A stretch of 64,000 nt of DNA. Origin: Copromyces sp. CBS 386.78 (Eukaryota; Ascomycota; Sordariomycetes; Sordariales; Sordariaceae). Shown here in pieces: positions 23,784 through 36,313 of the stretch. Location: the NCBI GenBank assembly GCA_030685235.1, contig MU839258.1:1-64000 (forward strand), in the 5' to 3' direction. Under the pieces are notes generated by a model that saw nothing but the letters and a program-made list of their open reading frames with translations, did no database searches and had not been told where the DNA came from. Both the position numbers and the translations under genes were made by a program. Each line of letters opens with the position of its first letter. Position 1 is the first letter of the stretch.

Positions 23784-25311
23784 GAGATGGAAGAGGATAA
23801 AAACAAGTTGCGCGAGGAAATGCTTGCCTAATACACCTGACCGAGGACTTCAACAACGATTTCGGACCAATCCTCAGTGTTGTAAGTCAACATTACCCGT
23901 CTCGCCGTTAAAGCATCCATGTATCTGACTGCTTCAATCTCTTTCCCAGACTGGCTCCGCGCCCCTCACGCTCACCGGAACTCATGTTCGCGTAAAGTTG
24001 GAACTTGGTCCTCGGACAAGGGACGATCCATTCCAGCAAACCATAATTGTGACCGTTGATGCCACCTATGGTACACATGATGCTCGGGAGAGACTCCAAG
24101 CCACTCAGACATAGAGAGGATGCTGTCGTCTAACGATGACTCTCTGGTCAATCATGAAGAGTCTCTTCGTGCGATAGATTGGGGGCGGGGACAAGGGTGA
24201 TGGACCTGTTCGCACATTAAGCCTCTCGATCTTGCCTGTCGTGGAGGTGTTGAGCAAGATGGACATCTTGGCATTCGATCCACATGACATGTACTTATAT
24301 CGAGGGTTCAACTCTTTCCTCTCGTCCCCTTTTTCCTCCTTCAATCAACAAGTTCACCACCACATTCGTTCCTCGTGATGCCTTCGTCTAGGGTCACTCC
24401 GTCCATTTGGACAGGAGGGTCAAGGTTTCTTTGAATCTTTGTTGGACGCGTTTTCCGGTGACAAGAGGAAGGTGCATGATGGCTTCATGCAGCCGCTTGT
24501 CTCGGTTGCTGTGGGTGCTTTCCAATTTTGTCACATCTCCTGTTCTTGTGTGTGTTTGTCGGCATCGCTCTTTCCATGTTAGACAATGCATCTGACAACC
24601 TGGAAGGAACAAAGACCGCGAGTGTTCCATTTGTTTCTGTTACCTGCCGCTGCCGCAATTTACATTTTCCTGCATGTAAAAACAACTCCTTCCAAACAGC
24701 CGCATCGATCCCCATTTGTGTGATCTCTTGAGGTTTTGTTCCCCACCTACATTCCACTCAATCCATCTTGCCGACAATGCCGACCTAGGTACTTACTGAC
24801 GGAATTTCACTCACCGGTGCGAGTCCTCTGCATCAACTGCTGACGGCTGCTCGTTGGCATGCAGTATGCGGAAAGAGCCCCTTGCCCCGCCTCATCAATT
24901 TTTCCACTTGACCTTCCTTCCTTCCTTCCTTGATCGCTTCCATCGTTCCACCACAACCGGATTCCAACCGGGTAATCCGTTGGCGTTTTTGTGCTTTCTT
25001 CTGATTTTGACGGGCCAACACCCGTGAGCGACCTGGGCTGCATTTCTCTTGCTGTCGACTTCCTTCGCCGTTTTCCGGAACAAACGACTTCACGCCCGCC
25101 GCCTTTACCTTCCGTTCCTACCAAAACAGAGCCGGACAAGCCATCGTATTCCGTCCCGTTCTCAGCCGATTCATGGTTCAGCGGCTAATAATGGTCTTCA
25201 AACAGATATTGATATATCGAAAGACGATACAGCCTAACGCCGTGAAACGTCCCTTTACTCCACGCCACAATCACAAAACGGCAATGCACAAACGGTCATC
25301 TTCCGCTCCCA
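23784..25311. other. Intergenic region, no gene seen
   Basis: 1.5 kb of normal composition. Overlapping short frames exist on both strands with no recognised motif or consistent intron pattern. A small CCTT run lies at 24911-24930. The right end is the 3' flank of the FAD oxidoreductase. Confidence 0.45.
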
Positions 25312-27194
25312 TCAGATCTTGTAACCACCGGCCAGCTCCATGATCCTGTTAGGATCAATTTGGTCCCTGATCCTCGCCAACCGCGCCGCGTTCTCATTGC
25401 CGTACAGCTCCTGCGGGGTCGCGTCAAAGAGCGAGTAGTTGGGGTAGTAGGTGAAGGCGTCGCTGTAGATGCCGTCGTCGATGGCCACCTTCTTGAGGGT
25501 CTCGTGGGTCTGATTCATGCGGGCGTACCAGAACTCATCGTTCTTGGGAAGAGACCAGGCGAAGTAGATGTTGAGCTGCGACAGGTTAGCTCGGATCGTT
25601 CTGTCAGAAGGTAGGTAAGGAAACGCCAAGTGACCTACCGGAAGGGGAGACTCGGTATGCGGGAAAGCACTCTCAGTGGCGTGCTCGCCGTACTTGGTGA
25701 AGGGCTCAATGTCATAGCTGACGGTGATGCCGCCATGGAGACCCATGATTTTGCTGATGGCCTGTTGTTTTATTCAAGGTTAGTCGTCTTTCGATCTCTG
25801 TTTGTTTCCGAAGCATGGCAGCTTACATCTGTCTCTTCCCTGATGGCCTCCAGGAAAGTCCGAGACAGCTCGGTGGTCGAAAAGCTGATGAAACCACCGC
25901 GGATGTTGGTCAACTCGCGAACCTGCGCAGGGAAGGTCTGCACGAAGCTGACGAAGCTCTGGGACTTGACGGTCTTGATGAGCGGCGTGATGTCGTCAAA
26001 CAGCTCAAACGAGGCCGGCTTCTCAGGGCCATCGTGGAAGAACAGGACGAAGGAAGTGGTGCCCAGAGGACCGCCCTCAAGGGTGGTGATGATCTGGGTC
26101 CTGGGATCCTTGTTCAGGTACGAGAACTCGGAAGTGGCGTTGAGAACCTTGTCGACAGCACTGGTGGGATAGATGCCGAGACCACCGTACACCTTTTCAG
26201 GCTGGTCATGGGTATAGAACTCAGCCGAGGTGACAATGCCGAAGCGGTTGAGGCCGCCCTTGAGGGCAAAGAACAGGTCGGGGTTCCGGGTCTTGGAGAC
26301 TCTGGTAATGGTTCCGTTCTGTCAAGTGGTGTCAGCTAACATGGTTCGCCAGGTCATGGTCGAAGGTGGCAACTTACGGGAAGGACAAGCTCATAGCTCT
26401 TGACAGTGTCACAGGTCAGGCCATACTGGCTGGTCTTCCAGGAGTATCCACCACCGAGGGTGAAGCCACCGACGCCCGGGCCGGGCACCCTTCCTCCAAC
26501 AACGTTCTTGCCGGTATCATCCAGGGCCTTGTACACATCGGTCCAGATCTGGAACACTGTGAGTTACCCGGTCATGACTCAATACCGGCCGCATCTACTC
26601 ACGTTACCAAAACCGATCTCGGCGACGCTCTTGTCCGCAGATAGCTTCACTTGATCCAGTTTCTTGAGCGAGATATGTACACCTTTGGTGCTGGAGAAGC
26701 CTGGGTTCGAAGAGTGACCACCAGACTGAACGGCAAACGGGGTCTTGGTAGCGCCAATAATCTGCAGCGCAACCGACACATCCTCTGCAGAACCAGGTGC
26801 AAAGACACACGATGGCTGTTCATAGGACGACCAGAACCAATGGGTGATGGCCGAGGTGAAGGAGCTGGCCTGGACTGTATATGGGATAAGATGTGAGTAT
26901 TCCGTTCGCGGTGTGACAACTCTGACAGTGTTCGTTCCGGCATAGAGCAGTAAGAGAAGCTCTTCGGTCTCTAACCCAAAGCGTTTCTGCCACCAAATGA
27001 AGGCTTCTGTCACTGTGCTACTGCCAGAACGAAGACGGGTAAGAAGACCACTTACTCGGGTAGATGACATCGCTGGCCTTCGAGATCTTTGCCTCAATCT
27101 CCTTGCAGATGGGTGTCCATTCCGTGGGAAGGGTTGCTTGGGCAGTGCCGACAACTGCGGCGACAGCCGTCAACAGACTTATGAGGCGAGCCAT
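25312..27194 (-). CDS. Secreted FAD-linked (BBE/VAO-type) oxidoreductase, 486 aa
   Basis: Six exons: 27194-27056, 26874-26603, 26548-26378, 26318-25827, 25761-25639, 25575-25312. Introns of 181, 54, 59, 65 and 63 bp all have GT-AG ends, and the exon sum (1,461 nt) stays in frame. Residues 1-20 are a signal peptide. The FAD-binding PCMH domain follows: FAPGSAEDVS at ~71-80, SGGH at 97-100 with His100 as likely 8-alpha-histidyl FAD ligand, VVGGRVPGPGVGGFTLGGGYSW at ~153-174 and a GIVT block in exon 4. The C-terminus has the BBE signature PNYS...ELYGNENAARL...DPN. By eye no Cys sits where bicovalent BBE enzymes carry the 6-S-cysteinyl link, so mono-covalent FAD is likely. Such enzymes oxidise alcohols or sugars with O2, often in secondary metabolism; the substrate is unknown. 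No biosynthetic cluster surrounds it. Confidence 0.93.
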
Positions 27195-28737
27195 GTTGAT
27201 GCCAACGAGATGAAGGAAGAGTCGACCGTTGATGAGAGACAAAGTCTAGAACCGAACCGTGGCACAACACGGCAATTTGAACTGGACTGTTTGCTTGCTC
27301 TGACGAGTCTCAAATCGCATCCTGGTTTGCGGGAAAGGGGCTCCTATCTATACTGGAGACAAGCTACCTGAAGGATACCAATCAAGCACACCGTTGAGTT
27401 GGCAGACTGGAGTCCAGGATCCCTTGCTACGCGGCCGCTGTGGACCTGCTCCGCTTCCGTCCATAGAGCGGAGCTCTCTCATCTTTCCCGTTATTTTTTC
27501 CCCCAATCTCACTATCACCATCCTTCTGTGGCCTGATTCTGGTCCGTCTGGATATTGGATAGGTAGGCCACTACATGGCCGTTGCACTGATCATACACTA
27601 TCGCAACGAGGCCAAAGTCCGGAGAACTCAGCTGAAGCGTGATTTTTGGGTCATCGCTTTGGGCAACCCTTGATGTCGATCAACGGAGTCGTTCATGACG
27701 GATGAGGCGTCAACCAATCATGTCTCATGTTGCCGATGCCGACAAGGGTTGCTTTTAGGGCCCGGTCCCTGTCAGGGCTTCTTCTTCTCTTCCAACCTTG
27801 TTCTGACCTGACCGTTGCACCCCTGCAACCGTCATTTCTCAATGCTACGGTTGGGTTAAAAAGGTGGCCTGATGGCGGCCGAAATAGGAACTCTGAATCT
27901 AATCTTGTGTTCAATAATATGTAAGAACAGACGATAAAATCACTGATTCTCCCAAATGAGGCTTCCAACTCGCCCCAGGCTCGATTTCCACGATGGGGGA
28001 AACTGGGAAGTGGACACAAACTATTTGCAACCAAGCCTGCAGCAACCACGTTGTGCAGAACACGAAAGCCACGTTTGCCCGCCACGGGCTTTACGGGTTC
28101 TCCGGTACATGTATACCGAGATAGGCTCCGAGGCTGCCCCGGCCCGGTCGGTGTCTGTTCCCCTCCTCCGAGCCAACAGCGCACCTTCCCAATAGCCAAA
28201 AACACTCTTCCCCGGCCAGTCAGCATGGCATAAGACGGCAAGACGACGCGCGGAAAAAGCTGGTTAGCGTCTCCCATTAGGAACGGAGATGCCAATCCAA
28301 TCAACGAGGTTCCCCAAGACTCTTCGCCTTTGCCTCCTTTGATGTTGCCGTCACCTCTTCGTTGCTCGAGGTCGTCGTATCCTTTTCTCCGGCCTTTCTA
28401 GCCTAAGGCACCAGTAACAATCTCCTCTGACGCTCGATTGATATTTGGCAATGTCTAGCTATACGCTGTTCCATGAAGTGAAATTAAACAACCCTTACCC
28501 ACCTGACTTGGCAAAGACTGACACCGTCCAGGTACCTCTGCCAGCATCGCAGTTCACGCCAGTTACCAGCATTTCATCATTTCTACAACAATCTTTGCCT
28601 CGATACCTAGGTTCCTTCGCACGTCACTTTCTTTACACGGATTGACTACAACACCATCAACACTGATATCATGTTGTCCTCAACGATCCAATCCTTCCCC
28701 CAGCACAAAGAGAATGGGTAGCGCCTATTCAAGGAGA
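27195..28737. other. Intergenic region upstream of the FAD oxidoreductase
   Basis: Contains the oxidoreductase promoter near 27195-27500 and, at the other end, the 3' flank of the 922-aa gene. Several short frames occur but none has support. No RNA gene recognised. Confidence 0.45.
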
Positions 28738-31506
28738 CTAGACGAACATGGCATCCTTGTTTGAGTAGAATCCCAACGACCGCATCCACTGAATATCCTC
28801 CCCGAAGTCGAGGACAAGCTTGGTATGGGCCGGATTGTCCTCGGCCGAGATGCCGTCCTTACCTGGTATGTGCTTACAATGAATGTAACTCTTCCTCTTC
28901 CTCTCATCCTCCTGCTCCTCCATATGGCTGATCCTTTGAATCAATGTTCCTCTCCGGACGTCCAGACAAACCAGTTTCTTTCCACCCACAGCTTCAACCT
29001 CTATCATGATCAATCCACTCAAAAGCATTGTCCACATGCTTATTGGTCGGTCGATTGAGAAACCATCGCTTGAGCGCCTGCGAAATACTGCGTTGAACGG
29101 ACCCCTGGTCTCCAGCCGAGAAAGGGATTCGTCTTGCAATAGCTTGGCCAAAATGAGACGATCGGGGATCCCAGTAACCGAGGAGAGCTCGGATACGCTC
29201 TGACAGCGAACTCTTCCATAAAGGAAGTCGTTCCAAGGCCACTCGTGAACCCTCACACTTTTGGCGACCAGCACGACAAATGCTGCTAGCACCCAGCAAT
29301 ATGTTGTGATGTTGAACGGATCAACGGCAGTGATTCGCGGACCCACTGTCACGCCGACGGCGATGCCGCCACCGACAAGCACGGCGCAGAACAGCATTGT
29401 AAGCGCTACATAGGTTTTGCACTGGACCATGACGCCCTTTTCTTCGTATACCCATGAGCTCATACTGGCCGAGTAGTGGTTGAGCTCCTGGCGATGAGCT
29501 TCGATTCGGCGCTGCAGTGTATCCTCATCATCAGGTAAAGCTTGCACATTGGCGATGCCTTGGTTTTGGAGGCGTTGAAGGGAAGCAAGATCGATGGTAT
29601 CCGCCCTTGGGAGTTTGCCAAGTTCAGAGCCTTTGTGAAGGTTGTTGCGACGCATCAGAGCGTTAGACAAAGACCTGGGCGCACCTGGAGGGCGGCTTCG
29701 TTGGCCAAGACGATATTCCTCTGTGGTCAGGGAAACAAAGGCCGTGTAATTGCCGTAGGTGCGAGGGCTGAAGCGGCTGTCCGGTCGCGAGCTTTGATTT
29801 TGCTCGGTGGTGGTTTCAGACCGCTCACTCAGAAAAGAGTTGAATGAGATGACGTTGAGGAAGTATCGCATCAGCACCCCAACAGCCGGGTTTGCCAGCA
29901 GCATTGGAACAATGATGGTGATGACCTTGGACATTGAACCCACTTTCACAAGACGTTGAGATGTACCCTTCGTTTGACTGACCGCAAGCTGGCGCGAAGA
30001 ACTCGTATCGGGAGTGTAGTCCCAAGAAACAGTTGTTGTGATTGAAGATGCATCGTCGAGCACAATGGTCTGAGGAGACGAGGGATCAGCGTCGCATCGA
30101 GCCTTCATGCCACGTTGATGTAGGAACTCGAGCGTCTGGTTGAGGATGTGAATCCCATTACGGCAGTAGTTGACTACCACCGCATCCGATGTCCCCACAA
30201 ACGCGTTTTCCTCGTCTTGAAAGACCATGGTTTGGGCAGACTCAAAACCGGTTTCATAGATCATCTCCGAAATCTCGTAGGATGTTGGGAATGTTTGCGT
30301 AAGTTGATTGGTTCCTCTCAGGTGTACCACGATGTGACGAAGCATTCTGGTTATGCCCGTCCGGTACGTGTCACACTTCTCACAGTACCTGATACGAAGT
30401 GCTTTTTTCTTGCTTGCCTTCTCCAGTGGTTCCATTTGATCTTTGTTTTCCGCTTCCATACGGGCAATGAAGCTGTCCATGCCGCCTGATAAGGAGTGCA
30501 TGAAACTGTCCTCTGTGGAGTTTGGTGTATCGCGATAACCGCGAATGCCGGGCTGTTTGGGGACGTGAATGTAGCGTCCAGCTTCACCGTTGACAAGGGA
30601 GACTTCCGCGTATTTCTTATGATCAGCCGAAAGAACCTTGATTTTGGTGCAGAGCTTGGCCATGTGCGCAAGGATGCTGGCGTGAAAATAACGGCCGTCA
30701 ACCGCTGAACAGAGAACGCGAGCTGCAACGCTTGTGCAATAATCAACGAACTTGAAGACATCCCCCTCATTGACCTTCAGGTCTTCCGTCTTTTTTGTTG
30801 CTCCACCGTTGTTGCCCTCGGATTCTCCTTCCTTTTGTGTTTCACCCGCATCGTCCTCTATGTCGACCAGAAGACTCAGCATCATTTTGCACTTCTGCAG
30901 CTCTCTCTTACTACAACGGCCCTGGTGATGCTCTGCCAACAGATTCTCCCCATCGTAGATTGAAATGTACAAGCATTGCATCACCCGGTCCGCGAGAATT
31001 GCAAGAAGTGCGTATGCCTTCTTCGAATCCACGTCCAACTGCTGTGACCCTTCAAAGAGTAAAGGGTTTTCTTGAGTGACGGCCTCCACGAGTCTCTTAG
31101 CTTCCAAGTCCCATAGCTTCTCCTGGGCGTCCTCTGTCACACCGTAGGCAGTGACATCATCAAAGTTGGGCAGGTCCGTAACCTCAAGCCCGGGTGCAAT
31201 TGACGGCATGCTGAAGCGTTTATGAATCTTGAGAGCATTCAAGACTTCTGCTTCCAACTCGTCCCTTGGGACCATGATCCGTCCCAATGGCTCCATCAGG
31301 GACTTTGGATGAGCAGTCCCCTGTTGTACAGGAGTCGGGGACGAGGATGGCGATGAGGTGGAAGATGCCCTTTTGGATGATGGGGTATTGACGCCATGAC
31401 TGCGGAAAGCCTTGAGATTTTCCAGAGGCGCCCATCCTCCAACACGATTCCTTCCGGCTTTGTTTGCCGTCGAGGGAAGGGGAAGCCCGCCACCAACGCC
31501 AGACAT
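28738..31506 (-). CDS. Hypothetical membrane protein with C2H2-like site, 922 aa
   Basis: A single 922-codon exon; family not recognised. ATG at 31506 is the first Met; residues 1-65 are Ser/Pro-rich and probably disordered. Three likely membrane segments stand out: ~527-550 (VITIIVPMLLANPAVGVLM), ~697-722 (TYVALTMLFCAVLVGGGIAV) and ~733-751 (ITTYCWVLAAFVVLVA). Upstream, residues 375-395 read CEKC...RHIVVH, i.e. C-x2-C-x12-H-x3-H, exactly the spacing of a C2H2 zinc finger, though the usual Phe and Leu of the fold are Arg and Met. A low-complexity acidic loop (Glu/Gly/Lys) spans ~216-245. The C-terminal ~170 residues look globular (IPDRLILAKLL, LVLDFGEDIQWM). No RIP or frameshift. It could be a membrane-tethered regulator, but nothing proves this. 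Confidence 0.85.
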   Translation of the reverse strand: MSGVGGGLPLPSTANKAGRNRVGGWAPLENLKAFRSHGVNTPSSKRASSTSSPSSSPTPVQQGTAHPKSLMEPLGRIMVPRDELEAEVLNALKIHKRFSMPSIAPGLEVTDLPNFDDVTAYGVTEDAQEKLWDLEAKRLVEAVTQENPLLFEGSQQLDVDSKKAYALLAILADRVMQCLYISIYDGENLLAEHHQGRCSKRELQKCKMMLSLLVDIEDDAGETQKEGESEGNNGGATKKTEDLKVNEGDVFKFVDYCTSVAARVLCSAVDGRYFHASILAHMAKLCTKIKVLSADHKKYAEVSLVNGEAGRYIHVPKQPGIRGYRDTPNSTEDSFMHSLSGGMDSFIARMEAENKDQMEPLEKASKKKALRIRYCEKCDTYRTGITRMLRHIVVHLRGTNQLTQTFPTSYEISEMIYETGFESAQTMVFQDEENAFVGTSDAVVVNYCRNGIHILNQTLEFLHQRGMKARCDADPSSPQTIVLDDASSITTTVSWDYTPDTSSSRQLAVSQTKGTSQRLVKVGSMSKVITIIVPMLLANPAVGVLMRYFLNVISFNSFLSERSETTTEQNQSSRPDSRFSPRTYGNYTAFVSLTTEEYRLGQRSRPPGAPRSLSNALMRRNNLHKGSELGKLPRADTIDLASLQRLQNQGIANVQALPDDEDTLQRRIEAHRQELNHYSASMSSWVYEEKGVMVQCKTYVALTMLFCAVLVGGGIAVGVTVGPRITAVDPFNITTYCWVLAAFVVLVAKSVRVHEWPWNDFLYGRVRCQSVSELSSVTGIPDRLILAKLLQDESLSRLETRGPFNAVFRRRSSDGFSIDRPISMWTMLLSGLIMIEVEAVGGKKLVCLDVRRGTLIQRISHMEEQEDERKRKSYIHCKHIPGKDGISAEDNPAHTKLVLDFGEDIQWMRSLGFYSNKDAMFV

Positions 31507-33055
31507 TCTGGAGCGGATCTTGACAGTTCAACGTGCAGGAAGAAAGATGAGGTAGGCGAATGATAAGGCTCGCGTTGTGTTGCTTTGGCTCCGGCTTTGG
31601 ATCAACGTAAACAGTGTCTTCTGGGGCGATGTTCTATGCCTGCCTGCCGCGAGAAAAGTTAGAAATAACATGGTCTGGATTGAGCTTTGGAGAACGCGAG
31701 ATTGGGTTCTAGCATGGGCCGCGCAGTAAACTGGGTGCACGTACTGGTAAAGCAGATACTTTAGTCCGAGCTTCCTTGGACAGTTACCGGATTGGTTTCA
31801 GTAGCGACAAAGACATGGACGAACGAGGACAGGATGCGATGCGCGTCTGACAACCTCAACGGGTCCCAAGGGATCAAGTAGAAGTATTGAACAGCACCGG
31901 ACCTAATTTTGAACGAGCTACGTACCTCTGGACAAAGCCCCCTCACAGCGAGAAATGTGGTGAGCATTGCCACGTTTTCCTGTAATTTCGTCCATTTGGG
32001 AAGTAGTGTCAGGCTGAAGGCGTTGGGTGTCAAGGGCATTGGCATCTCATCATGCCTTCCATGTTCAGCTCTCCACGCCTTCAGTTCTGGAGAAAGTCTG
32101 GAGGTCTATGGGCAATGCCAGGGCACGAGTGGAGCAGGCGGTGAATGGCCTGTGCCAAGAGTGCGGCTGGGACCCGGGTTCCTCTTGAATTCGGTGTTAT
32201 GCATATAACAACTCACCTGGGAGGCCGTCTCAGGTGTCGATCTTGTCATGACCGCCATGTTGACATGGACAAATCCCCAACGAACTCCGCCACCCAAAAT
32301 CTCACACCGGCGGCCAGCTCATGCTGCGTTATCTTCCCCAGCCCCTCCATCGCCACTGCCTTATGGATTGAGTGTCAAATGCACTGCTTCAAAACCTGAC
32401 CGGTCCGGGCAGGTATCATGAACTTTGTGGCAGGCGCGGTGCGTTCATTGATGGCCGGCCCGTGGGGGGGTGGGGTAAGTGAGTAGATGGAACCCCCAAT
32501 TGGGCAAGAGAAAAGCCTTCGAGGCAGGCTCTATTCAGCTCGCTGCCTAACAATTGTCTCACTATTCATTCGTTGGTCACGTCCAAGGCAGAAACCACGG
32601 TCAATGGAAAGGGCAGAAGATTGACACTGCGCATTCTGCACCGCTTTCGGTGTTGATTTAGACCTCTGACGCAAAGGGCATTCTGGTTTCCTTTTGGTGG
32701 AAGTCGAGCTCAATTCTCGCAGTTGTTTCAAGTCAGCCCCTCCAAGACTTCCCGGCAGGTCGGTAGATAGAGCAGAACAGCGTGATCCGTGCAGATCATC
32801 CAGTCATGATATGTACGTGCACTATTTGGGGAAAGAGGGACCGCCACGGTAACAAGTGAGCACGATTGACAGGTGCCTGTAGATGGAGCGGTAGAACATA
32901 CACCCGAGCCCTGGAAAGTTCGTTAGCTCGGTACATACAGGGGTTTTCGACAAGGGAGGTGACAGGGTATAAAACCAATAAAATCACGCATTTCAGGCCC
33001 ACAGAGCACGAACAGGGACAACAGAGTTATAGCGAATCAATCAATTTCCCATACT
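31507..33055. other. Intergenic region at the island edge
   Basis: Unique, un-RIPed sequence upstream of the 922-aa gene. No gene supported. A G-rich run (GTGGGGGGGTGGGG) lies at 32462-32475. The boundary with RIPed DNA falls at about 33030-33060. Confidence 0.45.
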
Positions 33056-33095
33056 AAAATCCAGAAAATCCGAATACTCTTTCGTAACTATAACT

Positions 33096-34090
33096 TCAAT
33101 AGTCGGTATACCCACCGTTTGCTTTAATAACCGCCTAAATTCTTCTAGGCATCGAATACATTAAACATAGCAGGTAATCATTTAGAACGGCCTCCTATAC
33201 CCTCTCAATCGACAACTTAAAATTATTCCCAATCGGTCTAATAGGGTATTCGCTTTTAATCTATCTTTTTATTTAATTCTAAACGTTTTCAATAGGGTTA
33301 AAATCAAGGGAGTATAAAGGCCAATCGACAATCGTTACACCAATAAAGGCTTCCTTTATAAATACCTTCGTCGACTTCGAACTATAGGCTAAGGCGTTAT
33401 CCTATATAACAATAAAAAACGAATTTTATTACTAGAATTATTATAAAAAAAAGAGGATATACTTCTAGTAAATATCGCTAGTAATCGTACCCCATTCCTT
33501 ATAATTCTAAAATAAGAATATACCCTTTTTCTTACCCGCAAAGTAGGCCCAGAATATCCACCCTTAAGCCCTAGTTTTAACCTTAGCAAAATCGTCGATT
33601 TTCTCGTCTTTAAAGAAGGTAACGAAACAACGGCCTTAAATAATACCGTTAACCCACGTTTCGTCACTCTAAATCTAGGACTCCCATTCGAAAGGAGTAA
33701 GGCCGGCATACTTTAAAACGAACATAAGGCGGAAATAATAAATACGATTAAACAAAAGAAAATAAATTAATTATTTAATACAACGAATACCTTAAAACTC
33801 TATTACAATTTAAATAAATTAATAATAATATCTATTGAATTCGGGTATACGCCTCCCCAATTCCGCCTACAATAAAAACCTCTTCGATTTTATAGAGGTA
33901 TTCATATATTTAACGAAAATATCAATTAAGGATAGCAGAATAGTAAATAGCCTGCCCCCGGAATTATAATAAGGGATAGCCTCAACAATATAAGCATATT
34001 ATACCTACCTAATAGTAAAATTAAGGGCGGCAGCAATCTCCTTATACTCCATCTTCGTATACGTCCAAAAAGCCTTACAAATAATACGCT
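33096..34090 (-). pseudogene. Tc1/mariner-type DDE transposase, RIPed
   Basis: Read on the minus strand the frame, broken by stops, shows all parts of a fungal Tc1/mariner transposase. An N-terminal helix-turn-helix block near 34050 begins with MEYKEIAAALNFTIR. A DDE segment near 33403 reads DNALAYSSK (QDNAPAH-type, the Gln codon now a stop). WPLYSPDFNPIENV at 33282-33326 is the strongly conserved SPDLNPIENVW box, its last Trp now a stop. The C-terminal SMPRRI...AVIKANGGYT ends at a stop at 33096-33098. All damage is of the C-to-T/G-to-A kind. I could not find convincing terminal inverted repeats, so element ends are unknown; it lies directly against the un-RIPed island. Confidence 0.88.
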
Positions 34091-36088
34091 CTTCATAAGT
34101 AGTATATACTACCTTTCGTTTAAGAAGAGAGTATTAAGAAGAAAAAAATAATTTAACCGTATTAATTAATAAAAAGGACTAATCAGCCGAAGCGCCTAGT
34201 AACAGCGATAAAAGTAATTAAAGGTTTTCGAAACCGGGTAATAATAATTATACTAGGGATAACAATCAATAATAAATACTTCTAACAATCTAAAAGGCAA
34301 ATATACTAACTAAATATAGCAGCGCAATTAGTAATACGCTGAAAGGTAGTAATTAGGAGGATCTACATATTACGCAGCAAATTTACTTTACTACCGTATT
34401 CACTACAACTACAATTTAAATTACCCGTACAAATAAAATTCTCGTTATCTCCAATATTAGTATCATCGTCTTAATCTTCGTAATCGTCTTAATATTAAAA
34501 AACTTACCTATCTTAAGGAAGGTTAACAATCTAGGGGAATTGGCGGGGCACTAAAAGAAGGTTAGTAAAATAGGTATAAAAATTATAAAAGAGGGTAAGA
34601 TTAAAAGAGTATATAAGGATAAAAAAGGAGGGTTATATATACCAAAAAGGGAAAATTATATATAATAAACTTTTAATTAACGTATACGGGCGTTATAATA
34701 GTCTATACGGCGAGCAAATTTTCGTTTTAAAGTTTCAAATTTCGTCGTTCGAATCGAAATCCAACGTTTATAAGCCTTTTTAAATATAGTGAGCCTAAAT
34801 AGGTAATTTGGGGGATTTCTAGTCCACTCTATAATCTGGCTGGAAAATCGTAATCTAACTAGAAATTCGTCAAATTTTCAATCGTAATCCTAAAATCTAG
34901 TTGGCTCAATCTACTAAACCGCTGTAGATGCCCTACAAATGCCCTGCAAGTGGTCTGTAAATACCTTCTAACTTTACTTATTATAGAAGGTAGAGGTCTA
35001 ATTCTAGGTGATTCTGGCGGTCGTATACTAGAATAAGAGGTTTGTATACGGCCGTCCATTAACTCTTTCTCACCTTAAGATTAGGCGATTTTAGCCAATT
35101 AGATAGCGTAAATAGACCTGTCCGCCTTGTAAACCCCCTTGCAAGAAAATATGGGGCAAGAACTAAACTAACAAAACTTCTAGGGCTGATATGTACATTC
35201 AAACACCCGACATGGGTGTATGTAGGTCCCTAGGTATCTTTTGTTCATAGTAGGTGTGTAAGATACCTTTGATTCCTGCTTTGTAGGCACTGCTGAGAGA
35301 AATAAAGCCGTTCAAAGGTACCTTCACTTTTTTAAGCCGATATCTACGTACAAGATACTTCTATTGCCTCTGTAAAAGTACATGCACCTACAGCTATTAC
35401 AGCTATATATGTTAGATATGACTGTATAGAATTGATTGATTGAAGAGTGTATGTAATTGATTCGTCTAGAATGTATAGGGGGTACTAGAGTATCCTAGAG
35501 GTACCTAAAATCTAATAATCTAAGGGGCTAGGCGGCTAACTTAGATTGAGTATAGCTAGAAACCTAAATATCTACCCTCTAATTTGATATACCCCCTTAC
35601 TTATAGACTTTGTTTAAATAGGGTAAAAGTGAAATTATTTATAAATTTCTCTCTTTTAGTACGTTAATTTCCCTAATTAAACTATGAATATTTTTTAGAT
35701 CATTATTGGGAATTTATTTCTTCATCTTTATTTCCTTTCAAACAAATGCGTTTACTATCCCTATTAAATCCTAGAACTTCTCGTAATCCAATTATCCTAA
35801 AACCTTCGTTGAATTATCCGCTAGTATTTTCTTCGTTTCTAAATATTCAACTTCAATCCTACCCTCTATAATCTTTTACTATAAATAATAATAATAAATA
35901 TTAATATACTTTAATTTCGTTATTAATTTAGTTATTTCGACGGTAAATACCCGAATTGTTTAAATATTATTATAACTAATAATAGGCATTTACCGGTCGA
36001 AGGGAATTTCTATTTCCTTATATAAATGTATAATAATAATAATTTGCTTCATTACGTTAGAAATAGATAGTATCACGGGGTAGGACAC
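34091..36088. other. AT-rich repeat-derived DNA, partly spared by RIP
   Basis: 34091-34760 is heavily RIPed and probably the upstream part of the Tc1/mariner element. 34830-35640 is only moderately AT-rich and shows no recognised gene. 35640-36088 is RIPed again. No RNA gene or intact ORF seen. Confidence 0.4.
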
Positions 36089-36313
36089 CGTTGGGGGTAA
36101 GGTTGGATAAACGTAGTTGTACGAGGAAGGAAAGAAGGAGGAGGGAGGAGTGCAGTCTGGATATAGGGCAGGCTGTGCCGTGCCCTGGATCTAGGACCGA
36201 GGCCCACTGGTGCATGCGTGCGATCCTATTGGCCAATGGCCAATGGGCTCGACTGGCTATGCCTAGTCGTGCACGCAGTACCCAGTGGTGCCATCACAGG
36301 TAATCCTGTGATA
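36089..36313 (-). repeat. Copia LTR (inverted partner of 55154-55363)
   Basis: About 220 bp, nearly un-RIPed, whose reverse complement matches 55154-55363 across most of its length (shared GGCAGGCTGTGCCGT, ACCGAGG, CCTATTGGC, GTAATCCT). It lies directly downstream (minus strand) of copia pol sequence, the position of a 3' LTR. The small plus-strand ORF across it is not a gene. Confidence 0.75.

Noticed and set aside
25360..26654. Plus-strand frames opposite the FAD oxidoreductase
   Set aside because: Shadows; the minus strand has a consistent exon set with the full BBE domain.
15206..31506. Secondary-metabolite gene cluster around the BBE oxidoreductase
   Set aside because: No synthase, transporter or pathway regulator nearby; neighbours are a kelch protein and an unknown membrane protein.
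33389..33709. 106-codon minus-strand frame
   Set aside because: Different frame from the conserved transposase motifs (DNALAYSSK, SPDFNPIENV), so it is a shadow.
36091..36303. 70-codon frame in normal-composition DNA
   Set aside because: It lies inside a copia LTR repeated in inverse at 55154-55363.
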